NCBI RefSeq assembly: GCF_003052515.2
Contig: NZ_QARE02000017.1
Coordinates: forward strand, 1-64,000
Source: Pseudomonas sp. RIT409
GTDB taxonomy: Bacteria; Pseudomonadota; Gammaproteobacteria; Pseudomonadales; Pseudomonadaceae
Direction of reading: 5' to 3'
Length of the DNA stretch: 64,000 nt
Of this stretch, positions 18,451-25,568 are shown in pieces. How positions within the stretch are numbered: position 1 is the stretch's first letter; each line of letters begins with the position of its first letter. The translations under genes and the position numbers were made by a program. The notes under the pieces are model-generated. The model ran no database searches. It was not told the DNA's origin and saw nothing but the letters and a program-made list of their open reading frames with translations.

Positions 18451-20130
18451 ATGACTCTGTCCATCCGTAGCAAAGTGGTGGTACTTTGCGTCGCTCCCGC
18501 ACTCCTGCTCGCCTTCCTGATTGCTGGTTTATCGGTCACCCTCCTTCAAAAAACCGCTGACGACCAGGTAAACGACACGCGAAACACGCTGATCACCAGC
18601 CGAAAAAGTGCGCTGGAACACTCTGTCCAGGTTGCCCAAAGCGCCATCGCGGCCCTCTACGAAGCCTCCTCCCCCGGAGACCTGACCGCTCGTGACAAAG
18701 CCGTCAGCATCCTCAAGCAACTGAAATACGGAACTGACGGCTACTACTTTGGCTACGATGCCAACAGCGTCAGGGTTTTCTGGGCCGACAAAGACGTCAA
18801 AATCGGCGAGAGCTTTCGCGACTTCCGCGATCCCGACGGCGTGCCCGTGATCAACGAACTGGTGCGCGTCGCCCAAGAAGGTTCGCACTACCAGCGCTAC
18901 CGTTTTCCCATCCCCAACAGCGATAAGGTTGTCCCGAAGATCGGCTATGCCCTCTATCTCGCCAAGTGGAACCTGATGATCGGGACCGCGGTGAACCTGG
19001 ACGACATCGACGCGCAGGTGGCGCAGGTTTCCGCCGAACTGAAGTCGCGTCGTTCAGAGTTGGTCTGGCAGGTGCTTGCGCTGAGCATCGTGGCCTCGGT
19101 TCTGTTGGCCTTGCTGGCTGCGTGGCAGGTCAAACGGCTGTTTTCGCCCTTACTCCAACTCCGCTTGCAATTGGACAACATCGCCTCGGGAGACGGGGAC
19201 CTGACCCATCGCTTGCCCATTGCGGCCGAGGATGAACTGGGGCAGTTGGCCCTGGCCTTCAACCGTTTCGTCGACAAGATTCACCGCTTGATCGGCCATG
19301 TCGCAGGCATGACTTATCGCCTGAACACGCTGGTCGCGGATGTCGCGGATCAGGCCCAACGCTCAGAAAAGGCGATGGACCTGCAGCGCCAGGAAACCGA
19401 TCAAGTCGCCACGGCCATCCATGAAATGTCCACCGCCGCCCTGCAAGTCGCGCAGAACGCTCAGCAAGCTGCCCGGGCCGCGAGCCAGGCACAAAACGAA
19501 GGCGCCTCGGCCGGGACCGTCGTCAACGCCAGCGTCGACAGCGTCAATGGCCTGGTGGAAAACCTCACCGCCAGCGGCTTGTCCTTGACTCAGCTGCAGA
19601 CCGAAGTCGATGCGATCGCCGGGGTGCTGGCGGTTATCCGCGCCATCGCCGAGCAAACCAATCTGCTGGCACTCAACGCCGCGATCGAGGCGGCTCGCGC
19701 CGGTGAAGCAGGCCGCGGGTTTGCGGTCGTCGCCGATGAAGTCCGAGCGCTGGCAAGCCGCACGCAGGATAGCACCAAGGAAATTCATGGGATGATCGGA
19801 CGGCTGGAGGCCGGGACCGTCAATACCGTCACTGCGATGCAGCAATCCAGTGAAGCAGGCGGCAAGACTCGCGAACAGGCCGTGCGCGCCATGACCTCGC
19901 TGGAGGCAATCGCCAGTCTGATCTCGTCCATCAACGCGATGAACGCGCAGATCGCCAGTGCGGCAGAGCAGCAAACCGCCGTCTCCGAAGAGATCAACCG
20001 CAGCGTCCAGCAGATCGCCGTGTCCATCGACGCCGTTGCGCAGGACACCCAACGCGGCGCCGATACCGCGCGGGAGCTGTCGTCACTCAGTGCAGACCTG
20101 GAGGCCGCCATCAAGCAGTTCAGGATCTGA
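18451..20130 (+). CDS. Methyl-accepting chemotaxis protein with Cache sensor
   Basis: 559 residues. An N-terminal membrane segment (about 10-33) is followed by a periplasmic single-Cache domain (YGTDGYYFGYDANSV, WNLMIGTAVNLDDI), a second membrane segment near residues 205-225, a HAMP segment, and the cytoplasmic signalling hairpin with IAEQTNLLALNAAIEAARAGE and GFAVVADEVRALA. It should signal to CheA/CheW at the inner membrane. The sCache type often binds small organic acids, but no ligand can be assigned. It ends just before a strong terminator and the prophage junction. Confidence 0.93.
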   Translation: MTLSIRSKVVVLCVAPALLLAFLIAGLSVTLLQKTADDQVNDTRNTLITSRKSALEHSVQVAQSAIAALYEASSPGDLTARDKAVSILKQLKYGTDGYYFGYDANSVRVFWADKDVKIGESFRDFRDPDGVPVINELVRVAQEGSHYQRYRFPIPNSDKVVPKIGYALYLAKWNLMIGTAVNLDDIDAQVAQVSAELKSRRSELVWQVLALSIVASVLLALLAAWQVKRLFSPLLQLRLQLDNIASGDGDLTHRLPIAAEDELGQLALAFNRFVDKIHRLIGHVAGMTYRLNTLVADVADQAQRSEKAMDLQRQETDQVATAIHEMSTAALQVAQNAQQAARAASQAQNEGASAGTVVNASVDSVNGLVENLTASGLSLTQLQTEVDAIAGVLAVIRAIAEQTNLLALNAAIEAARAGEAGRGFAVVADEVRALASRTQDSTKEIHGMIGRLEAGTVNTVTAMQQSSEAGGKTREQAVRAMTSLEAIASLISSINAMNAQIASAAEQQTAVSEEINRSVQQIAVSIDAVAQDTQRGADTARELSSLSADLEAAIKQFRI

Positions 20131-20180
20131 CACTTGAAAGCGCTGCCCCGTAGCCCCCCGGCCCCTAACGGCGAAAACAA

Positions 20181-20206
20181 AAAAGCCCTGCATCTGCAGG
20201 GCTTTT
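20181..20206. terminator. Rho-independent terminator after the chemoreceptor gene
   Basis: AAAAGCCCTGCA-TC-TGCAGGGCTTTT, a 12-bp stem with A-run before and T-run inside the stem, able to work on both strands. It lies just before the tRNA-Ser 3' end, so it also fits as the tRNA gene's terminator on the minus strand. Confidence 0.85.
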
Positions 20207-20217
20207 CTGTATCTGTG

Positions 20218-20280
20218 TGGCGGGAAACCAGGGATTCGAACCCTGGGAACGCTATTAACGTTCGCCGGTTTTCAAGACCG
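20218..20280 (-). tRNA. 3' fragment of tRNA-Ser(TGA); prophage attachment site
   Basis: On the minus strand this holds the tRNA from the anticodon stem to the CCA end: anticodon loop CTTGAAA (anticodon TGA), a long class II variable arm (GAACG...CGTTC), the T arm (CAGGG-TTCGAAT-CCCTG) and 3' acceptor strand GTTTCCCG with CCA. The 5' half is missing: beyond about 20280 the sequence no longer pairs with the anticodon stem and no D arm or acceptor 5' strand follows. This is what integration into a tRNA gene leaves at the end away from the rebuilt tRNA. Confidence 0.8.
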
Positions 20281-20436
20281 TTATAGAAAAACAACCGGGC
20301 CGCGACCTCGGATGCAATTGGAGTTCCCATACTTTTTTGAAATCACCGGCCTGTACACCGCATTCCACAAGGGCCTCGCTTTTAGTTTCGGAACGGTTTT
20401 AGCCCCCTCCTTAGGCGTTCTGCCGACCTATACCCC

Positions 20437-21717
20437 TCAGTTACATTTGACCGTCCAGAGCTGATCGAGCCGTGTGGTAAAGCTCTGGCTCATCAGCTCC
20501 CTCCGCATCGCCCAGGCCGGATCGGACGGAACGCTGGCCGCGCGCAATGTCCCCCGCCCCCACCGCCCATTGATCTCATCTAAAACCTCCATCACCTTCC
20601 CTGCCGCGGCAGATTGAGACGCCGCGAACAGGTCCTCAGTGAATTCGCCTGGCTGCCGCAAATCCATCAGCAGTACCTCGGCCTTGCTGTACTTGAAGCC
20701 AGGCCGAAACAGTCGGTTCACGGCTTCGACCGCCGCCTTCGTCAGCAGCCGGACATCGTTCGTTGGGTATGGCAGTTCAACCAGTGCGCCGTTGGCATAC
20801 TTCGCTTCCTCCGGATTGAACATCCCGGTGCGGATGCTCACCCTGATCTTCTTGCACATCGAGCCCTGTGCCCTCAGCTTCTCCGCCGCACGCTGGGTGT
20901 ATGTGGCCACGGCTTCCTTGATGGGCTCGATCTCACTCTGGCGGGTGCCGAACATCCGGCTGCAGCAAATCTCCTGTTTTGGTGGATCTGCCTCGCTGAG
21001 CTCCAGGCACGGAGTACCGGCCAGCTCCCGAGCCGTCTTCTCGATGACCACGCTGAATTTCTGCCGCAGCGTCCAGGCGTCGGCCTGGGCCAGGTCCATC
21101 GCCGTCTTGATCCCCATGGCTTCGAGATGCGCCCTCATGCGCTTGCCCACGCCCCACACCTCACCCACTTCGGTGTTGCGCAACGTCCAATCGCGCCGAA
21201 ACGGTTCGCAGATGTCGACGACCCCGCCGGTGTGCGCTAACAGCCGTTTGGCCGTATGGTTCGCCAGCTTGGCCAGCGTCTTCGTGCGAGCAATACCGAC
21301 GCCGACCGGAATGCCGGTGTGCTTCAGGATTCGCGCACGAATCTCGCGGCCGAATTGGGTCAGATTCCCTGGGATGCCAGTCAGATCAGCGAAGCACTCG
21401 TCGATCGAGTAAATCTCGGTCGCGGGTACCATCGATTCGATGATGGTCATGACGCGCTCAGATATCTCGCCATAGAGCGCGTAATTACTGCTGAACGCGA
21501 CGACGCCGTTTCGTCGCAGATGGTCGCGGATCTGGAAATACGGCTGGCCCATCTTCACGAAAGGCTTCGCGTCGTACGAGCGGGCTATGACGCAGCCGTC
21601 ATTGTTCGACAGCACCACGATGGGTGTCCTGGCCAGGTCAGGCCGGAAGACTCTTTCGCAGCTCGCGTAGAAACTGTTGCAGTCGATCAGCGCGAAGACG
21701 GGCTCAGGCCTTGTCAT
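20437..21717 (-). CDS. umuC: Translesion DNA polymerase V catalytic subunit (UmuC/RulB-like)
   Basis: 426 residues, a full-length Y-family polymerase. It has the N-terminal metal site ALIDCNSFYASCERVF, VVLSNNDGCVIARS and the catalytic pair in SIDECFADL; the little-finger and C-terminal tail are present. Together with UmuD' it copies damaged DNA. The start overlaps the end of umuD by 14 bp, so the two are translationally coupled, under a LexA box at 22159. It is the first gene inside the left prophage end. Confidence 0.93.
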   Translation of the reverse strand: MTRPEPVFALIDCNSFYASCERVFRPDLARTPIVVLSNNDGCVIARSYDAKPFVKMGQPYFQIRDHLRRNGVVAFSSNYALYGEISERVMTIIESMVPATEIYSIDECFADLTGIPGNLTQFGREIRARILKHTGIPVGVGIARTKTLAKLANHTAKRLLAHTGGVVDICEPFRRDWTLRNTEVGEVWGVGKRMRAHLEAMGIKTAMDLAQADAWTLRQKFSVVIEKTARELAGTPCLELSEADPPKQEICCSRMFGTRQSEIEPIKEAVATYTQRAAEKLRAQGSMCKKIRVSIRTGMFNPEEAKYANGALVELPYPTNDVRLLTKAAVEAVNRLFRPGFKYSKAEVLLMDLRQPGEFTEDLFAASQSAAAGKVMEVLDEINGRWGRGTLRAASVPSDPAWAMRRELMSQSFTTRLDQLWTVKCN

Positions 21718-22135
21718 GATCGCGAACGCTGTATTTCACAACGCCCCAAATCACAAGCTCATCGCCTTCCATAACGTGCCGCGCCGGATATTTCGGATTT
21801 TCCGACTGCAGGATGATTTCGTTTCCGCGCATGTGCAGGCGCTTGCACACCGGCTCAGTGTTGAGCGCCGCGATGACGATGTCACCGTGCTCGGCATACA
21901 GGCTGCGGTCCACGATCACCAAATCGCCACAGTAGATCCCTGCCCCCTGCATCGAATCCCCCTCAATCTTGCAGAGGTAGACGTGTGGCGCGCGGATGTC
22001 AAACAACTCATCGAGGGAGATGTGCTTCTCGATGTGGTCCGCCGCGGGCGAAGGGAAGCCTGCCGGTACGTGAAATGAGTATAGAGGCAGCTTTTCGCCG
22101 TGCGCTGATAGTGGGCCGAGGATGGAAACGCTCAT
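21704..22135 (-). CDS. umuD: UmuD/RulA-like SOS protein, self-cleaving
   Basis: 143 residues. The RecA-stimulated cleavage site is Ala25-Gly26 (HVPAGFPSPAAD); the catalytic Ser61 in EGDSMQG and Lys98 in PVCKRLH form the Ser/Lys dyad of the LexA/UmuD family. Cleaved UmuD' joins UmuC as polymerase V. A 16-bp LexA box is 24 bp before the start, so the operon is SOS controlled. All key residues are present. Confidence 0.93.
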   Translation of the reverse strand: MSVSILGPLSAHGEKLPLYSFHVPAGFPSPAADHIEKHISLDELFDIRAPHVYLCKIEGDSMQGAGIYCGDLVIVDRSLYAEHGDIVIAALNTEPVCKRLHMRGNEIILQSENPKYPARHVMEGDELVIWGVVKYSVRDHDKA

Positions 22136-22158
22136 GATGCAAGCCTTGCTCTGGGTAG

Positions 22159-22174
22159 CTGTACGTATATACAG
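22159..22174. promoter_or_regulatory. LexA box controlling umuDC, possibly also SRAP
   Basis: CTGTACGTATATACAG has the CTGT-N8-ACAG form of proteobacterial LexA sites. It lies 24 bp before umuD and 60 bp before the divergent SRAP gene at 22235, so one site could control both. Confidence 0.85.
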
Positions 22175-22234
22175 TTAACGTTCTGGATCGCTTGCGGTCA
22201 ATCTCATGGGTGGGAAATTTCGACGGGTGACAGC

Positions 22235-22936
22235 ATGTGCGGACGCTACTCGATCTACGAATCAATGGACCATTACCTTAAAGAGCTTGCGCCAGAGCAG
22301 TTGGTGATCAACGGGTACGACCTGTGGCCGATTGAGCGCTACAACGTCGCGCCCTCCACTCGGGTGGAGATCATCCGACCGGTGGACGGCGGATTGAGCG
22401 TGGACAAGGTGAAATGGGGATGGTCGCCTTTCTGGGCGAAGAAGGATGCGAAGCGCCCTACCCCCATAAACGCCAGGGTCGAGACGGTGATGACGGGGAA
22501 GTACTTCAACCAGCTGTGGCCGAATGGGCGTGCACTGGCCCCGGCAAACGGTTGGTTTGAGTGGGTCAAAGACCCGGACGAACCGAAGAAGAAGCAACCC
22601 TTTTTCATCAGGCTGAAGGAGGAACGCCCGATGTTCTTCGCCGCGTTGGCTGAAGTATATCAGGGGATGGAGCCGGACCCGCAGGATGGTTTTGTGATCA
22701 TCACTGCGGATTCGGATCAGGGTATGGTGGACATTCATGACCGGCGCCCGGTGGTGCTGAGCCCGGAGCATGCGCGGGAGTGGGTCGATCCGGAGACCAC
22801 GCCGGAGCGTGCCGCCGAGATCGCCAAGGAATGTTGCCGCCCAACTGATGAGTTCACCTGGTTCGAAGTGAGCAAGGACGTTGGAAATGTGAGGAATCAA
22901 GGCCCCCATTTGATTCTTAAGAAAGCGAAGCAGTAA
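22235..22936 (+). CDS. SRAP/YedK-type abasic-site shielding protein
   Basis: 233 residues of the SRAP (HMCES/YedK) family. The catalytic Cys2 after Met (MCGRYS), the Asn of YNVAPST, the Glu of NGWFEW and the His of DIHDRRPV are all present. The protein forms a thiazolidine crosslink with abasic sites in single-stranded DNA and protects replication forks. It is divergent from umuDC across a LexA box, so a lesion-tolerance cassette is likely. Such genes are frequent phage and prophage cargo. Confidence 0.93.
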   Translation: MCGRYSIYESMDHYLKELAPEQLVINGYDLWPIERYNVAPSTRVEIIRPVDGGLSVDKVKWGWSPFWAKKDAKRPTPINARVETVMTGKYFNQLWPNGRALAPANGWFEWVKDPDEPKKKQPFFIRLKEERPMFFAALAEVYQGMEPDPQDGFVIITADSDQGMVDIHDRRPVVLSPEHAREWVDPETTPERAAEIAKECCRPTDEFTWFEVSKDVGNVRNQGPHLILKKAKQ

Positions 22937-23204
22937 TCATTACGCCTCACGGCATACCGGAGGACTAAATGGGCGCATGGCCGATCATGCGGGCCCATAA
23001 CATCCCCTACTACTAATGTGCGCCCAACCGGCATACTTCCGAGCCTAGCCACCGAGCGCCGTGAACGGCCTAAATGCTTCGGCTGTCGTCCTAAAGGCTG
23101 ACGAACCTGCCCCTTCGGTTGGACTTAGACTTCATGTGTGCCGTTGGACTGCTTCAAAAGTGTTTAGGGACGCCATAGGTTTAGACGGTCTGAGGACCTT
23201 TAAT

Positions 23205-24332
23205 ATGAGATTGTCAGATTTTATCCTAACCAACCTGGAACCCATCCTTCAGGAGTGGGAAGATTTTGCTCGGACGGTGAAGACGTCTAGACCCGTTATG
23301 GATTCAACCGGTCTGCGGAACCACGCTGAATACGTAATCCGGACCGCCGCTCTCGACATGCGCAAAGATCAAGATGAAGATCAGCAGATCGCAAAATCCC
23401 AAGGTTTGGGCCCTCGAGAAACTGGAGAATCTGCCGCCGAGACTCACGCAGAGACGCGCTTTGCGGCTGGGTTCTCTTTGGAGCAGATGATTTCGGAGTA
23501 CCGAGCGTTGCGCTCAAGCGTTCTGAGATTATGGCTTCGGGATTTAGCGACAAACCAAGCTCAGCAGGTAGCAGACGTCATCAGGTTCGACGAAGCGATA
23601 GATCAAGCACTCGCTGAGTCCGTTGCCACCTATGGCCGAGCAGTCGAAACCACCCGGACAACTGTGCTCGGCGTACTGGGACATGATCTAAGGTCGCCGT
23701 TAAGCTCGGTGCTCATTGGAGGGGACCTGATTCGGCGGAACAAGGAAGCGTCAGAACGAGTTCGTCAATACGCCGATCAGGTCTATTCGAGCGCGGTGCG
23801 TGCCAGCCGTATGGTTGACGATTTACTTGACCTGGCCCGATGCAACGTTGGCTTAGGCTTGGCGATGAACTTGGAGACGAACGACCTTGCGAATGTCTGT
23901 AGCAAAATCGTTAATGAAGTTCACTCCGCTCATCCTGAAACAGAGCTTCTTATTGAGTTGCGGTCGACCGAGATGATTGGGGCATTCGATCCTCATCGCG
24001 TCGAACAAGTGATCTCAAACCTCATCGTCAACGCTATTCGTCATGGCGATGCAGACCGGCCGATTAGAGTGACGCTCGAGCGAGCTGATTCGATGGCGGT
24101 ACTTGAGATAACCAATTACGGAGATCCAATCCCTCGTGAAGCGATCCCAGACATCTTCGGGCCAAACGCTCGATTTTCAAACCTTGCGAGCCGAGCTCAG
24201 GGACGCCAGGACGGACTTGGGCTGGGCCTCTACATTGCTTCGGAGATAGTCAAAGGCCACAGAGGACAGATCAGCGTGCGATCGGCAGAGAGAACTGGGA
24301 CAACATTCAGAGTTGAATTGCCCGGTTTCTGA
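23205..24332 (+). CDS. Soluble sensor histidine kinase with RsbRD-like N-terminus
   Basis: 375 residues from ATG 23205 (GAGGA upstream); the in-frame extension to 23061 looks non-coding. Residues ~1-145 resemble the RsbRD-type helical sensor domain (ILTNLEPILQEWEDFA, FSLEQMISEYRALRSS). Then follow an H box with His160 (LGHDLRSPL), an N box (ISNLIVNAIRHG), and a G2 box (GLGLGLYIASEIVKGH). There is no membrane segment, so it is cytosolic. It is complete and plus-strand, against the phage operon direction, so it behaves as lysogeny cargo. No regulator is adjacent; a receiver-only protein is encoded at 53789. Confidence 0.88.
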   Translation: MRLSDFILTNLEPILQEWEDFARTVKTSRPVMDSTGLRNHAEYVIRTAALDMRKDQDEDQQIAKSQGLGPRETGESAAETHAETRFAAGFSLEQMISEYRALRSSVLRLWLRDLATNQAQQVADVIRFDEAIDQALAESVATYGRAVETTRTTVLGVLGHDLRSPLSSVLIGGDLIRRNKEASERVRQYADQVYSSAVRASRMVDDLLDLARCNVGLGLAMNLETNDLANVCSKIVNEVHSAHPETELLIELRSTEMIGAFDPHRVEQVISNLIVNAIRHGDADRPIRVTLERADSMAVLEITNYGDPIPREAIPDIFGPNARFSNLASRAQGRQDGLGLGLYIASEIVKGHRGQISVRSAERTGTTFRVELPGF

Positions 24333-24351
24333 ATCAAGAAAAACTAAAAAG

Positions 24352-24549
24352 CTAACGCCCAGCGGCCTTTAGCGCTTTCTCCAGTTCCACCCAGGGGAAG
24401 CGACGCTCACCGTTGAGACAGCGATCAGCATGCCTGAATGGTTCATCCTTGCACTCTGCCAACTGCTCCGCTTGGCAGCCGCGGCATGTCACCTTCTCCG
24501 CACTCAGCCGCCAGTGAGCGCTCCAATCTGTTATTAAAGTTGTGGGCAT
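24352..24549 (-). CDS. Small Cys-rich protein, copy 1
   Basis: 65 residues with a C-x2-C pair (TCRGCQAEQ) followed by C, H and C (AECKDEPFRHADRC), a possible small zinc site. It ends 19 bp from the convergent histidine kinase gene. A related gene at 28191-28343 shares the N-terminus and the Cys pattern but has an early stop. Sequence does not match Mu Com beyond having paired cysteines. Function unknown. Confidence 0.7.
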   Translation of the reverse strand: MPTTLITDWSAHWRLSAEKVTCRGCQAEQLAECKDEPFRHADRCLNGERRFPWVELEKALKAAGR

Positions 24550-24767
24550 AGCATTGATCCGATTTCAGCTCTCACTACTCGATTCACGCAGCCCCCTCCC
24601 TGTTCCCGGATTTATACAGATGAGGCGACGAGCGTTGGGCGAGAATACCGATTTCATAGGCGAACTTCACGCTCGTCGGGAAAAAGCAATCGTACGGATA
24701 ATCTCGGCACCTTTTTCGAATAGCTATGCTCACATTATCAGGGAGCAATATCTGTCAGGGAGGGCAT

Positions 24768-24944
24768 ATGCCGCAGAGTTCTCGTTCTCAACGACAAATG
24801 GAAAGTCTGCGCCGGATGCGCGATTGGCACCTGAAGCAGGCATTGAGAGCAAAAGTGGAGGGTCGCGAGGATCAGGCTGTTTTCCATTACCGGTACTACG
24901 ATCTCCTTGGCCCCGCCGTTGAAGAGGATCCTCGATCGAAATAG
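24768..24944 (+). CDS. Small basic hypothetical protein
   Basis: 58 residues from ATG 24768, which has a strong AGGGAGG ribosome site. Charged and helical (SRSQRQMESLRRMRDWHLKQALRAKVEGRED), with no membrane segment. Its 3' end overlaps the 3' end of the gene remnant on the other strand. Function unknown; the ribosome site makes it likely real. Confidence 0.65.
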   Translation: MPQSSRSQRQMESLRRMRDWHLKQALRAKVEGREDQAVFHYRYYDLLGPAVEEDPRSK

Positions 24945-25478
24945 CTGTCGCATGTAAGCCCACTGGGCGACTCGGCGATCGCGTTCGCCCCTTCAAACTC
25001 TGCCATCGCCCACTCCCTCCCGGCATCGACAAGTTCGAGCATTTCGTTCAGATCCTCGATGCCGACCTGGCGCGCAGAAAATGCTCGAACAGCCAAGACC
25101 GAGAGCTTGCGCCTGAATCCGTCGGGATCTATGACGTGTTCTGCCGACTGACGGATAGCCCCGCCCCATTCTGCCAGCGGGCCATTCAACGCGGCACCAC
25201 CACGACTGAAAGTAATACACCCCCTCTACCTCTTCCACACCTGAGACATTCATCCCGTTCTGCGCCATGCTAGTGACGCTGGCATCAACCAGGCTTGGCA
25301 ATTCATCAAGCCCTGTCGCGGAAGTGTTGAACACTCTGGCTGTGATTGTGACGCGACCCAGCGCTTCATCGCGATCTTCTCGAATGTGGACATCGCCCAT
25401 TGCAGGCGTTGCCTTGCGGACCTCTTCCTTTGTGAGGGCGACACCGAGCCGCCTGCGTGGGGTGATGAGGAAATACAT
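24896..25478 (-). pseudogene. LexA-box-controlled phage gene, apparently frameshifted
   Basis: The natural start is ATG 25478, just after a perfect LexA palindrome. The first ~91 residues (MYFLITPRRRLGVALTKEEV... to GVYYFQ) have good coding character. Past about 25205 this frame becomes Arg/Gly/Cys-rich and runs to 24993, while good coding character (GPLAEWGGAIRQSAEHV, VGIEDLNEMLELVDAGRE) appears in the next frame and ends at 24896. The second frame has only a TTG at 25189 and no ribosome site. A one-base shift near 25205 would rejoin them. Two overlapping genes is the alternative. Function unknown. Confidence 0.55.
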
Positions 25479-25493
25479 GATGGGCTGCCAGAA

Positions 25494-25509
25494 CTGTATG
25501 TACATACAG
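25494..25509. promoter_or_regulatory. LexA box, perfect palindrome
   Basis: CTGTATGTACATACAG is a perfect 16-bp CTGT-N8-ACAG palindrome 15 bp before the ATG at 25478. It would put that (damaged?) gene under SOS control. Confidence 0.85.
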
Positions 25510-25568
25510 TTAACTGGCAATCGACGTAAAGGGTCAATACTGGATGCGATGGCGAGCGACAGGTGACG

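Noticed and set aside
20218..20330. A functional complete tRNA-Ser gene
   Set aside because: The acceptor 5' strand, D arm and the outer anticodon-stem pair are missing; only the 3' part fits the tRNA fold.
24352..24549. Naming the Cys-rich protein as the Mu Com regulator
   Set aside because: It shares only paired cysteines; there is no mom gene nearby and no wider similarity to Com that I can see.
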